Positions 19,044-28,127 of a stretch of DNA of 64,000 bases are shown here, piece by piece. The translations under genes and the position numbers were made by a program. Origin of the DNA: Clostridiaceae bacterium (lineage in GTDB: Bacteria; Bacillota; Clostridia; Lachnospirales; Lachnospiraceae). The notes beneath the pieces were generated by a model that was given only the letters and a program-made list of their open reading frames with translations, was not told where the DNA came from and did not search any database. Numbering within the stretch: position 1 is the stretch's first letter; the number at the start of each line of letters is the position of its first letter. Location: NCBI GenBank assembly GCA_902362865.1, contig CABIYE010000013.1, forward strand, positions 1-64,000, written 5' to 3'.

Positions 19044-19760
19044 ATGCGTATTGCCATTGTTGATGATGATGCTGCTGACCGCCGTACGCTGCACGGCAGA
19101 TTGGAAGTCCAGCTTGCCCGGCACAGCATACACGCAGATATTTCCGAATACGAAAACGGCAGGAAATTTCTCGCCGAAGCTGCACAGGAACCTTTCACCC
19201 TTGTGTTCCTGGATATTTACATGAAAAAAGATAACGGTATAGAGACAGCCAAAAAGCTGCGGCTCTTTGACCCGGATTGTATGCTGGTATTTACCACCAC
19301 CTCCGCCGAGCATGCACTTGACGGTTTCCGCGTCCGGGCGCTTCACTATCTCGTAAAGCCGTATTCTGATAAAGATTTTCAGGAACTGATGGATGAGATC
19401 ATTGACAGAATGCCAAAACCGGACAAATACATCGAAGTCCGGTCTGCAAATGGTACCCAGCGTCTTCGCTTTTCTGAAATTATTTATGCAGAGCATTATC
19501 AACACCAGATTTACACACATACCACTGACAACCGGAAAATCACCACCCGCCAAACCTTCGGCAAATTCGCCGAAGACCTGCAGGATGAACGCTTCTTTCT
19601 CTGTAACAGAGGCGTTCTCGCCAATATGGAACATGCGGTGGATTTTAATGGTACGGACTTTATTATGGAAAATGAAGAAGCCATCACTGTCAGCCGCAAT
19701 CTGCGGAAATCTGCCCGGATGGCTTTCGGAGATTTTCTTTTCAAAAGGAGGGGAATATGA
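19044..19760 (+). CDS. LytTR-family response regulator
   Basis: 238-aa regulator. The receiver domain (residues 1-125) starts RIAIVDDDAADR and has the phosphoacceptor Asp in FLDIYMKK and Lys in LHYLVKPYS. The LytTR DNA-binding domain (about 135-235) contains SEIIYAEHYQHQIYTHT and FFLCNRGVLANM. LytTR regulators bind paired 9-bp repeats upstream of virulence, bacteriocin or wall genes. The start at 19044 places AGGAG nine bases upstream; ATG at 19038 is too close. The stop overlaps the start of the histidine kinase by 4 nt (ATGA), so the pair is one unit. Confidence 0.92.
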   Translation: MRIAIVDDDAADRRTLHGRLEVQLARHSIHADISEYENGRKFLAEAAQEPFTLVFLDIYMKKDNGIETAKKLRLFDPDCMLVFTTTSAEHALDGFRVRALHYLVKPYSDKDFQELMDEIIDRMPKPDKYIEVRSANGTQRLRFSEIIYAEHYQHQIYTHTTDNRKITTRQTFGKFAEDLQDERFFLCNRGVLANMEHAVDFNGTDFIMENEEAITVSRNLRKSARMAFGDFLFKRRGI

Positions 19761-21082
19761 TGCCGGATATTCTTCGCCCGATTCTTGAATTTGCTGTTAT
19801 CATTCCCGGCCTTTTACTTGCATATCTCCCTATGAAGGAGCATTACCGGGTACGTCCCGTCAAGATATTTGTCCGGATGTTCCCGCTGGCAGTCTTCCTG
19901 TGCACTGCAGCCGGAATACTCTGCTATATGCTGAAAGCCAGAACCCTATGGGCAATGCCCGCCGTGATCCTGATTATCGGAATCGGCTACCTGCACAGCC
20001 TAAATATTTCCCGCTGGAAGTCCGTCAATGTTCTTCTTGCCATCTGCGCCGTTTATACCTGGTTGAGTAATCTGGCAAGAGCTTCTGACCTTGCGGCAGC
20101 CTCCGGGAACGGCTCCCCCTGGTTCAGTTTCCGCGCTCTCCTGCTATACCATCTTCTATGCTGGGCGTTCACACTTCTCGCATGGTTTCCTGCCGACCGG
20201 GTTGCAGACACGCTTCTAAACGATGAAAATATTGCGCAGACATGGTATGTTTTCTGGATACTGCCCTTGACTTTTATCGGACTGAATTTCTTTATCAATC
20301 CAATCTATCCGGAAAACATGAAATATGGACGCATCATGCTAATCTATATTGTTATCAGCATAGCAATCCTTATCCTGATGCTTCTGTTCTATACTCTGTT
20401 CTACCTTATGGCAAGGAGCCTGAATCGCAACGTCCGGCTGCAGCAGGAAAATCAGTTTCTTTCCATGCAGCAGACACAATATGATAACTTACAGACAGCG
20501 ATTGAAGAAACACGCCAGGTACGCCATGACATGCGGCATCACATCCACACACTCTCTTCCCTCGCAGAACGCGGGGAATGGGACACGCTGAAAACATATC
20601 TTGCCAAGGCACAGAAAAGCATCCCGGAAGCCGGACTGAATCTGTGTGATAATCCTGCCATTGACGGAGTTGCCGGACACTACGGAATGCTTTACAGGAA
20701 AAATAATATTCCCTTTTCCATGGAGCTTGACCTGCCTTCGCCGCTCCCGGTTTCCGAGATGGATTTCTGCCTTGTGCTTTCCAACCTGCTTGAAAACGCA
20801 CTGGAGGCAAGCCTGCGTACTTCCCCTGCCAAAAGACAAATTAAAGTACAGGCTTGCCCCCATTCCGACCAGATCTTGCTTCTGACCGTAAAAAATACTT
20901 ATGAAGGAACCGTAACTGAAAAAAACGGAATCTTTCAGTCCTCCAAAAGGAGAGGCAGCGGCGTAGGACTGCAGTCCGTCCGCCGGATTGCCGAAAAGGG
21001 CGGCGGATGCTGCCGGTTCACCCATGACGGTGAAACATTTACAGCAAACATTATGCTCCGCAAAAAAAGCCCTGATGCATAA
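19757..21082 (+). CDS. AgrC-like GHKL sensor histidine kinase
   Basis: 441-aa membrane kinase. Residues 1-215 contain about six hydrophobic helices, the AgrC/ComD-type sensor. A coiled linker leads to the H-box RQVRHDMRHHIHTL (His near 256) and then to the GHKL ATPase with N-box NLLENALEAS near 345 and G-box GSGVGLQSV near 410. Such kinases commonly sense peptides. AAAGGAGG precedes the ATG, which overlaps the regulator stop. The gene converges on the PI-PLC-like gene, 14 bp away, a plausible but unproven target. Confidence 0.9.
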   Translation: MMPDILRPILEFAVIIPGLLLAYLPMKEHYRVRPVKIFVRMFPLAVFLCTAAGILCYMLKARTLWAMPAVILIIGIGYLHSLNISRWKSVNVLLAICAVYTWLSNLARASDLAAASGNGSPWFSFRALLLYHLLCWAFTLLAWFPADRVADTLLNDENIAQTWYVFWILPLTFIGLNFFINPIYPENMKYGRIMLIYIVISIAILILMLLFYTLFYLMARSLNRNVRLQQENQFLSMQQTQYDNLQTAIEETRQVRHDMRHHIHTLSSLAERGEWDTLKTYLAKAQKSIPEAGLNLCDNPAIDGVAGHYGMLYRKNNIPFSMELDLPSPLPVSEMDFCLVLSNLLENALEASLRTSPAKRQIKVQACPHSDQILLLTVKNTYEGTVTEKNGIFQSSKRRGSGVGLQSVRRIAEKGGGCCRFTHDGETFTANIMLRKKSPDA

Positions 21083-21096
21083 AAGATTGTGTCTTT

Positions 21097-23937
21097 TTAT
21101 GCCCTTCTCCTTCTCCTCACAACACACAAGATCAGTACCGCACCGGACAGCAGCAGAAGCCCGATATACGGAAGAACATTTGCCGTATCCCCTGTTTTCA
21201 CCGTGGATGGCTTCTGCGTGCTGTTACCGCTGGTTCCCGTATTTCCATTATTGTTATCAGGCTTCGATACTTTACTGATATCCTCATCCTGCGCTACACC
21301 GAAACATCCCAGCGTACTTACGGAAAAAATCAGATGTTCGCCTTCTTTCTTAACATCCAGTTTGCTGCACTCTCCGGCATCATTCAGATGATATACACTC
21401 AGGTTCTCAAGCTTCTCCTGCGCCTCTTTCTTTATGCTGATGGAAAGCTCGCCTTCCCAGTCAGCTTCTGTTCCGTCCTCACATACCAGTGCAAAACGCC
21501 AGCCTCGCAAAAGAGTACCGGACTGCAGCGCATTCTTCAATGTAAGATACTCCGTGCTCGTATCTTCTAACGGTACAAGCACAAGCTTCGCACCTTCCTG
21601 TATCTTCCCGCTGACGCTGATTCCATGCTCCTCGTTCGACAACGTCTGCTCTCCCATAAAGGACGGTACTATCACATTTGTCTCCCAAATCTTCTCGGCA
21701 GTCTTACAATCGGCATAGTTCAGCATCGTAATTCCAATGATATGTAACGGTTCAATCTTATTCTCAGAGTCTCCCATAATCAATTTATTCGTGGATCTTG
21801 CGCGTCCAAGCGAATCCTTCGACGTCGTATAGTTAAACAGATACGCATATTGCTGTATCGTATTATCATTTTCTGTATATACTTTACGGGTTATGTTGTT
21901 ATTGGTTGCATGGTCTATTGTTCCATAAAACCATTCCATCTTCGTATATTCATCGTCTGCCTCATAATAATCCTGTACATATACCTTATTTCTGGTAATG
22001 GTATGCTCGTCTCCGTCATCCACATCCATGCTGAAGATTTCCAGCTCGTTTTTCTGTGAATCATAGGCAAAATTGTCCCAGGAAGAAAGATCAAAGCCAA
22101 GCTCCCATTCTTCCACGCCGTCCGGAAGGGTATAACTGCCCAGCCCATATCTGCGGAGCAAAATGACTTTTCCTCTTGCCTCTCCCAGCGTCGGGATCCT
22201 GTTCTCCCTCCACAGCGGATATTCTTCATCCTGAACATAGGACGCTACTGCCTTTGCCACATTGCCTTCATCCCCAGCGCCCAGCCAGACGTCTGATTTC
22301 ACCGTCACGATTACACATTCTGTCGGATGGTAAGACAGGAAATTCTTCGCCGCATTCATAATGTCGGACAAGGACATAGATGAGCCATCTCTGTTCTCAC
22401 ACTGGAACAGCGAATCCCCATGTACGATATCCGGATCGCCGTCTCCGTCCGTTGGATCACAGCGCACATCAAACGCACGGATTCCCATATTCAACTGTTC
22501 ATCCGGATACAACTGCTGGCACTGGATCGTTGAATTCTGATCCGCAACCACATTGCCGCCACGCATCCTTGTCGCACCGGTATCATGCGTTCCGGGTATG
22601 TTCAGCTGTCCCAAAGACCACTCGTCCGGATAACGAGACATCCAGTTCGCAGATTCTGTCGTCTGCTGCACCAGATCCAGTGTATTCACTTCCCAACGCA
22701 TGGGTGTTTCGCTCTGTACGACCTTCACACCGTCTTCATCCTTCTTATCCCTCAGCGACAAATATTTTCCGGTGTACGCATTATAAACGTAATATACATT
22801 ATCTTCCTGCGGGATAAAACGCCATATCTGGCTTGGATGGTTGTCTTTCCGGCTCCACATATGGATCTGCGTATCCGACTCCATCTTCATGCCTTCCACA
22901 TCCCATACCAGATCCATCACATCGTCCGACTCATCCATCGACTTCTGACGCAGATAATAACCCTGATACTTCTCGTTCCATTCCGCTTTAAATTTACTGG
23001 CCGTCCCGATATAATACAGATGCAGATCGCTTCCATCGACGGAAAGATGATCGTTCTGGATATTGATGTCCCGAATGTATCCTTCCGGGTTGAACGTAAG
23101 TACCGGCCCATCCTGCGCGAACTTCGCCTCGCCGCCTTTCATAGCAGCAGTTTCATCGTAATCCCTCGTGCTCACATACCATTCCGTAGGCGTACTCGTC
23201 GTAACAATCTTCGTATGTTTTGCTACCGAATTATTCTCCAGGCCTATGTAGAGGGATTTGTTACTGTTATCTCCCTTTTTCGACATGATATAATACACGT
23301 CTTCTTTTCCTGCAACCGGAACAAAACGGAACTTCTGGTTATCCTGATGAATCTTCTTCTCGTATTGATGCAGTACCTCTCCTGTTTTGTCATTATCGCC
23401 TTCTGAATCAATATAAAAGCCGCATGTATTATGCATAATTGAATAATACTGCACGCCATTTTCATATACGCTGCCAAGTCCCATCTTACAGTTACTTCCA
23501 TTCCTGTCATCCAGATGTACACATTCACCCTTCAGCACGCCGGTATTATTGATATTCCACCGATACTGCCGGTCACTGCCATTATAGTAAATATAGACAA
23601 ACTGCCCCGTCGGCATCGTCGCTCCCGTAAGGCTGGAAGCTGCCACAACTTCATCTGTTCCTGCAACAGTCTCTTCCGCTTCCTCTCCGGCAGATTCCTC
23701 CGTCGTTTCCTCCGTCATTTCCTCTGACGTTTCTTCTGTCGTTTTCTCTGCTTCCTCTTCTGCCATTTCTTCTTCTGACACTGCTGTCTCTGCTGTCTCT
23801 TCTTCCGTCAGCGCTTCCTCCGTCACTTCTTCTGCCGGGAAATCTTCAGCCCGTACTTCTCCTACATACAGGAACACATTTCCCAGGCATAATAAAAGTG
23901 CCAAAATCAACGCCGTAAGTTTCTTCACTCTATGCAT
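21097..23937 (-). CDS. Cell-wall PI-PLC-like phosphodiesterase with ricin-type repeats
   Basis: 946-aa surface protein. It has a signal peptide ending near GEVRAED, a Glu/Thr-rich tract (about residues 33-95), ricin/QxW-type lectin repeats (about 110-400, for example QIWRFIPQEDNVYYVYN), then a PI-PLC X domain (about 430-720). The two catalytic histidines are visible in NIPGTHDTGAT and DIVHGDSLF, with an Arg in FDVRCD. After a beta-rich region comes an Asn/Thr-rich spacer and a C-terminal sorting signal with VKTGD in place of LPXTG, a hydrophobic stretch and five arginines. PI-PLCs cleave phosphoinositides or GPI anchors, and the lectin part could bind host or diet glycans. Host substrate is inferred from the family and not shown. 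Confidence 0.85.
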   Translation of the reverse strand: MHRVKKLTALILALLLCLGNVFLYVGEVRAEDFPAEEVTEEALTEEETAETAVSEEEMAEEEAEKTTEETSEEMTEETTEESAGEEAEETVAGTDEVVAASSLTGATMPTGQFVYIYYNGSDRQYRWNINNTGVLKGECVHLDDRNGSNCKMGLGSVYENGVQYYSIMHNTCGFYIDSEGDNDKTGEVLHQYEKKIHQDNQKFRFVPVAGKEDVYYIMSKKGDNSNKSLYIGLENNSVAKHTKIVTTSTPTEWYVSTRDYDETAAMKGGEAKFAQDGPVLTFNPEGYIRDINIQNDHLSVDGSDLHLYYIGTASKFKAEWNEKYQGYYLRQKSMDESDDVMDLVWDVEGMKMESDTQIHMWSRKDNHPSQIWRFIPQEDNVYYVYNAYTGKYLSLRDKKDEDGVKVVQSETPMRWEVNTLDLVQQTTESANWMSRYPDEWSLGQLNIPGTHDTGATRMRGGNVVADQNSTIQCQQLYPDEQLNMGIRAFDVRCDPTDGDGDPDIVHGDSLFQCENRDGSSMSLSDIMNAAKNFLSYHPTECVIVTVKSDVWLGAGDEGNVAKAVASYVQDEEYPLWRENRIPTLGEARGKVILLRRYGLGSYTLPDGVEEWELGFDLSSWDNFAYDSQKNELEIFSMDVDDGDEHTITRNKVYVQDYYEADDEYTKMEWFYGTIDHATNNNITRKVYTENDNTIQQYAYLFNYTTSKDSLGRARSTNKLIMGDSENKIEPLHIIGITMLNYADCKTAEKIWETNVIVPSFMGEQTLSNEEHGISVSGKIQEGAKLVLVPLEDTSTEYLTLKNALQSGTLLRGWRFALVCEDGTEADWEGELSISIKKEAQEKLENLSVYHLNDAGECSKLDVKKEGEHLIFSVSTLGCFGVAQDEDISKVSKPDNNNGNTGTSGNSTQKPSTVKTGDTANVLPYIGLLLLSGAVLILCVVRRRRRA

Positions 23938-24074
23938 ATATTCATCCCTTTCTTCCAGACGCTTTGTATGCGCCGCTATTGATTAGGGCTATTATAGCGA
24001 AGAAGTGTAAAACAATACAACGCCAATGGCACAGATCGTATAATTCCGTCCTGAATTGTAACTTCATGGTTATC

Positions 24075-24530
24075 TTAAAAAATGTCAAAAACAGACTTTC
24101 CTCTGGAAGTCGTTATAATTTCTTCATAAATATCATTTATCATCGAATCAATTCGTACAGATAACTTATTATACTGAGCTACACTCATTTTTGCTTCTGC
24201 AACAACCAGTTCATCCTCCAATCTTTGTATTAATGACAATATTTCCGAGTAAAACTCTATATTACGAAACTTAAAATACAGGGAATTTCTTCTGATTTCT
24301 CTCAACAAATCCAGAAATTGGTCTATACCCAGCACTTCACCCTGAGATGATAACTGAATTTTCATTCTTGAAATTGGTATTTTATTAATCAAATAGTCTT
24401 TATATATTTCATCATAATATGATACTTCAATATTTATATTATTAAAGCTCTTATTATAAATATATTCAAAAAATGGAACTCCTATAGAGATAATTAAAGC
24501 TAAAACGGAAATATATAATGAAATATCCAT
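24075..24530 (-). CDS. Small membrane-anchored protein of unknown function (island gene 3)
   Basis: 151-aa protein with one N-terminal transmembrane helix (ISLYISVLALIISIGVPFF) and a helical, charged cytoplasmic remainder. I recognise no family. It is the last gene of a three-gene unit, 10 bp after the STAS-like gene. The DNA is clearly more AT-rich than the flanks, like the other two island genes, which suggests acquisition as a block. It might be the membrane effector or receptor of the GHKL/STAS pair. Confidence 0.65.
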   Translation of the reverse strand: MDISLYISVLALIISIGVPFFEYIYNKSFNNINIEVSYYDEIYKDYLINKIPISRMKIQLSSQGEVLGIDQFLDLLREIRRNSLYFKFRNIEFYSEILSLIQRLEDELVVAEAKMSVAQYNKLSVRIDSMINDIYEEIITTSRGKSVFDIF

Positions 24531-24539
24531 ATGTTTCTC

Positions 24540-24827
24540 CTAAAAAATCAAATCTTCGTAAATTCTATATGCTAATTCTTTGGTTCTTGCCCGTATTTCT
24601 ATTTTCTTCTCAACACCATCATATCCGATTTTTTTTACAATCTCAGCAAACAATCCCTGAGTAAAGGAAGAAGCCACTCTTTGAACATTATCAGGAAATA
24701 CTAAAATATTTTTTCCCTCTAAATTCACTTTTTTTTCAATCTGTTCATAATAAACCGCAAGCCCAAAATCATAACCCGCAAGCCCACTTAAAGACTTTTC
24801 AAACTCTAACCGTATTACATTATCCAT
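24540..24827 (-). CDS. STAS-like domain protein (DUF4325)
   Basis: 95-aa single-domain protein. The pattern NILVFPDNVQRVASSFTQGLFAEIVKKIG matches the STAS-like DUF4325 family, which has a beta strand, a phosphorylatable-type Ser (SSF) and a helix, as in anti-anti-sigma factors. It lies 5 bp downstream of the GHKL ATPase gene. In the SpoIIAA/SpoIIAB paradigm such pairs form a partner switch, with the ATPase phosphorylating or holding the STAS protein. This role is inferred from the pairing. Confidence 0.75.
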   Translation of the reverse strand: MDNVIRLEFEKSLSGLAGYDFGLAVYYEQIEKKVNLEGKNILVFPDNVQRVASSFTQGLFAEIVKKIGYDGVEKKIEIRARTKELAYRIYEDLIF

Positions 24828-24832
24828 ATTTC

Positions 24833-25966
24833 TTAATCTCCTTTTATAACAAAGTTTAAATTATATGCAGTTCCTGGCATATAAATTGTTCCTTGAGTAA
24901 ATACCCCATTTGCCGGACGTCTATTTAAAAAGTCATTTTCATCATTAAACCCAAGCCATCCTTCTTTATCATACTCCAAATACTGATGGTAAAACCACAC
25001 TGCACGATTGCCGGAAATAAGATAACATCTATGAGAATCCGAACGCTTTTCAAGAGAAGAAATCAATTTTGTCAACCCCGTCCCACCCGTCAAATCTTTT
25101 CTCATGCTGCCCGATATTTTATGCTGAAACGATGCAATATTATAAAAATCTTCTTCCGTATATAACTCATCAAAAAAGTTCGAATGATTCTTGTGTGCCT
25201 TTTCTACCACTTTATATCGTTCGGTATGCACTCCATTCCAATTCTGCATCTTATCTTTCAGCGCATCTCCAAGAAGTTTTTCCGAAAAATTAACAACAGA
25301 AATATTTATTCCAAAATATCTGCCCTCCGTATCTTCTCGTAAATAAGGCTCCGTAACATCTACATCAATCAAACATTCTGCTTCTGCATGCTCCCATGCG
25401 TTACCTGCCAACTCTATAGTAACTTCTGACAACTCATCTATACAATCTTCATTTACACCCAAATATTTCAAAAAATAAGCTATATCATCCATCCTTTTGG
25501 ATAAATCCTCTTTATCTTCATTCTTCCCCATCACTTTCCGATAATGTTTTTTATATATATCACTTTCAAACTTTTCCAAATATTTATACATACTCTTCTT
25601 ATTGGTATTATTCAGCAGCAACAATGGAGACGACGAAATTCCTTCAATCCAGATATTATGTTTGCATTTGAATTCCACAACTACCGGATAACCATATTCT
25701 TTTATTAATATATAACAAATTATCTCCAAAAAAACATATGTTAATTTATCAGCAAATTCAATCTGACCTAAATTAATTATAATCGGCATTTTTATTTTCG
25801 GATATCTTTTTCTTAAAACATGTATATCTGATAATAAATTATCAATAGAAAAGCCATTAAAAACTCTATCTCTATTATGATATATTATGTATCCCTTTTG
25901 AATGGTAGTATTTTTAAAATTTCGTCCTGCCTTTTTCTTCGCTAATAATAATTTAGCATCTTCCAA
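24833..25966 (-). CDS. GHKL-type ATPase of an island partner-switch system
   Basis: 377-aa protein. An N-box typical of GHKL ATPases (ELAGNAWEHA) lies near the middle and a GTGLTKL glycine box near residue 305. There is no H-box and no membrane segment, so it resembles anti-sigma-type or stand-alone ATPases rather than sensor kinases. The N-terminal 170 residues are unassigned. The start is taken as TTG at 25964-25966 because GGAGG lies seven bases upstream; the open frame further up runs through the tRNA-Arg gene and its terminator and cannot be coding. The DNA is AT-rich. Followed by the STAS-like gene 5 bp downstream. Confidence 0.75.
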   Translation of the reverse strand: MEDAKLLLAKKKAGRNFKNTTIQKGYIIYHNRDRVFNGFSIDNLLSDIHVLRKRYPKIKMPIIINLGQIEFADKLTYVFLEIICYILIKEYGYPVVVEFKCKHNIWIEGISSSPLLLLNNTNKKSMYKYLEKFESDIYKKHYRKVMGKNEDKEDLSKRMDDIAYFLKYLGVNEDCIDELSEVTIELAGNAWEHAEAECLIDVDVTEPYLREDTEGRYFGINISVVNFSEKLLGDALKDKMQNWNGVHTERYKVVEKAHKNHSNFFDELYTEEDFYNIASFQHKISGSMRKDLTGGTGLTKLISSLEKRSDSHRCYLISGNRAVWFYHQYLEYDKEGWLGFNDENDFLNRRPANGVFTQGTIYMPGTAYNLNFVIKGD

Positions 25967-26004
25967 GATTGTGCCTCCAAAATATCGTAATGTATGTTCA
26001 TTGC

Positions 26005-26034
26005 CAAAAAAAGCACTCCGAAACTCGAAGTGCT
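26005..26034 (-). terminator. Terminator of tRNA-Arg
   Basis: A hairpin (AGCACT...AGTGCT, 26012-26034) is followed by seven T on the minus strand. It lies just after the 3' end of tRNA-Arg and before the ribosome site of the GHKL ATPase gene. Confidence 0.9.
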
Positions 26035-26042
26035 TCTCCAAA

Positions 26043-26116
26043 CGTGGGCGAGAGGATTCGAACCCCCGACCTTTTGGTCCGTAGCCAAACGCTCTATCCA
26101 GCTGAGCTACGCCCAC
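26043..26116 (-). tRNA. tRNA-Arg (anticodon ACG)
   Basis: The 74-nt cloverleaf has acceptor GTGGGCG/CGCCCAC, a D arm with AGCTCAGCTGGATAGAGC, anticodon loop CTACGGA (ACG, reading CGU) and T loop GTTCGAATC. Discriminator base is G. CCA is not encoded. The AT-rich three-gene island begins immediately downstream. Confidence 0.95.
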
Positions 26117-26206
26117 ATATGTTGCTTTGACATTACTCATTCGCAACACAATTTATAATACTGCATCAACGCAGATTTGTCAAGATATTTTTTTGCACTT
26201 TCTTAC

Positions 26207-26376
26207 AACAGTTCAGCCATGCACAAAGTCACAAAAATCTGAGTTCAAACTTGTTTGAAAACGAAGAGTTTTTGTGCACTTTGTATATGGCGCTCTGCCA
26301 TAAGCGAGAATTTAGCCGCGTATGCGGCGAAATAAGCTGCGAAGCAGCTAATTCGAGCTGTTATGGCTGAACTGTT
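26207..26376. repeat. Multi-hairpin intergenic element, family B copy 1
   Basis: 170 bp bounded by a perfect 14-bp inverted repeat (AACAGTTCAGCCAT at 26207-26220 and its complement at 26363-26376). Inside are a long imperfect hairpin (ACAAAGT...ACTTTGT with AGTTCAAAC/GTTTGAA near its tip) and three short perfect hairpins: TATGGC/GCCATA, GCCGC/GCGGC and AGCTGC/GCAGCT. It is 20 bp downstream of the ABC-class ATPase gene. The element at 38448-38601 shares the AGTTCAGCC end and the cloverleaf-like plan. Confidence 0.8.
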
Positions 26377-26396
26377 ATATTTCCTTACCGTTCTTC

Positions 26397-28094
26397 TTAC
26401 TGCTTCCGGTATCCCCGGTAACGATTGATGCACGCATAGATTTCCTGCCGTCTGACTTCCGCCATAGAAACCGGCAGATAAGAACCATGCACCAGACATT
26501 TCAGCCCTTTTTGCCGGATTTCTTTCCAGATACTCTCCATCAGGTATTCTATATCCTGATTCGGTCTTTCCTCCAGCCGTTCCAGCACTGTCTTCAGCAC
26601 ATAACTCAGCGCTGTCGTCTGCTCGCTGTCGGAAATCTGCTCTACATACTTAAGATCTACCGTTTCGTGCCCAATAGAAAAGCTGTCCTTTCCAAACTGC
26701 TTGATTTTTACCTGTCCGTGCTTTTTCTCAAGCCTGCCCGCGCGCAGGAACCTTTTCTGCTTCTTCCATTCATAATCCACTGTCGGCACGCTTTCACCGC
26801 TGCCAATTGCCGCTTTTACCTTTTCTGTGATATCCAGCGTCCGATAGGTATCCATCTGCAGGATTTTATCTGCAATATAAAAATATGCCCCGGAACTTCC
26901 CGCCACCAATATGACGGAGACTCCCTTCTCTTCATACAATTTTCTCGCCTGTTCAATAAACGGCGTAATCGGCTCTTTCTCTCTTGCAATAATGGACTGC
27001 ATCAGCGCATCACGTACCATAAAGTTCGTCGCAGAAGTATCCTCGTCAATCAGCAGCGCTCCCGCCCCTGACTCTACGGCTTCCACCACATTTGCCGCCT
27101 GTGAAGTAGAACCGCTGGCATCTTCTGTAGAGAAATCTTCCGTATCCTTTCCGTTCGGCAGATGATTGATAAATGGCGAAATATTCACATGAGACACTGC
27201 CCTTCCATCCTCCGCACGGATTTTCATCGCCGTATCATCCGTAATGACATATTCCCTGCCGTCACCTGCTATATGATTGTATACACCCAGCTCCAGCGCC
27301 TTCAGAAGCGTAGATTTTCCATGATAACCGCCGCCCACAATCAGCGTAATCCCTCTGGGAATTCCCATCCCCTTCATTGCGCCTTTATGAGGAAGCGTAA
27401 GCTCGATTTCCATACTCTTTGGGCTCTCAAATGCTACCGCTCCCTTCATCGGCTTATCAGAGACGCCGCTTTCTCTGGGCAGCACAGCGCCATTTGCCAC
27501 AAATGCCGCCAGATCACGCTTCTTTAATTCTTCCCGGATTGCCTGCTGATCCTCAGCAAGATTCACCACTGCCTCAATTGCTTTTCCATTCAGATTTTTA
27601 TAATATAAGGATTTCTTCACACATTCCGGCACAAAATCAAACAGGATCTTCTTAAGTTCCGGCGCGTTAATGGTTCTCCCATTCGCCGGGAAGCCCACCT
27701 CGAACCGCACAAGAATCCTTCTGTCATCCAATTCCAACGCCGTCCGCTCCAGAACCTCCTGTCCGCATCGGCTGATGCTCATCAGGCCGCTCTTTCCCGA
27801 TCCCTTTGCCTGAAACATATAATCCGACATGACCTTACCGAACCTCCGAATCAGAAAATCCTGCAGCGCAATTCTTTTATATGGCTTGTCAAATAAATCG
27901 GCCGGGAAGCCCGCCGTCTTCATATCCACTTCCACACTCACCTTAGACGGCGCCGCAAAAGGGTCTCCCTGCACATGGTCGATATGAAGAATGTATCCCG
28001 GGAAACGATAGCTTCCCTGCAGCCCCTTATACGCCGGATAACTTCTCCGGTGAATGCTCATTAACTGTTGCTCCAGTTGTGTTCCTGTATCCAA
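26397..28094 (-). CDS. ABC-class P-loop ATPase (COG3044 type)
   Basis: 565-aa soluble ATPase. The Walker A GGGYHGKSTLLKALELG lies near residue 255, and a Walker B-like ALLIDEDTSATNFM follows about 80 residues later, as in the COG3044 family of uncharacterised ABC-class ATPases. The N-terminus (RSYPAYKGLQGSY, then DHVQGDPFAAPSKV) is also characteristic of that family. The start is taken as TTG at 28094 with GGAAGGAG upstream. It is the last gene of the peptide-modification-like cluster, 33 bp after the nucleotidyltransferase stop, and may be unrelated in function. Role unknown. Confidence 0.75.
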   Translation of the reverse strand: MDTGTQLEQQLMSIHRRSYPAYKGLQGSYRFPGYILHIDHVQGDPFAAPSKVSVEVDMKTAGFPADLFDKPYKRIALQDFLIRRFGKVMSDYMFQAKGSGKSGLMSISRCGQEVLERTALELDDRRILVRFEVGFPANGRTINAPELKKILFDFVPECVKKSLYYKNLNGKAIEAVVNLAEDQQAIREELKKRDLAAFVANGAVLPRESGVSDKPMKGAVAFESPKSMEIELTLPHKGAMKGMGIPRGITLIVGGGYHGKSTLLKALELGVYNHIAGDGREYVITDDTAMKIRAEDGRAVSHVNISPFINHLPNGKDTEDFSTEDASGSTSQAANVVEAVESGAGALLIDEDTSATNFMVRDALMQSIIAREKEPITPFIEQARKLYEEKGVSVILVAGSSGAYFYIADKILQMDTYRTLDITEKVKAAIGSGESVPTVDYEWKKQKRFLRAGRLEKKHGQVKIKQFGKDSFSIGHETVDLKYVEQISDSEQTTALSYVLKTVLERLEERPNQDIEYLMESIWKEIRQKGLKCLVHGSYLPVSMAEVRRQEIYACINRYRGYRKQ

Positions 28095-28127
28095 AATTAT
28101 CTGCTCCTTCCATGTAATGTATGTCAA

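Noticed and set aside
18888..19634. 248-aa minus-strand frame and other long frames opposite the two-component genes
   Set aside because: Antisense shadows of clearly coding LytTR and GHKL frames; no family signature.
24833..26149. Open frame extending the GHKL ATPase upstream to 26149
   Set aside because: The extra N-terminal part is translated tRNA-Arg and its terminator; a TTG at 25966 with a strong ribosome site is the better start.
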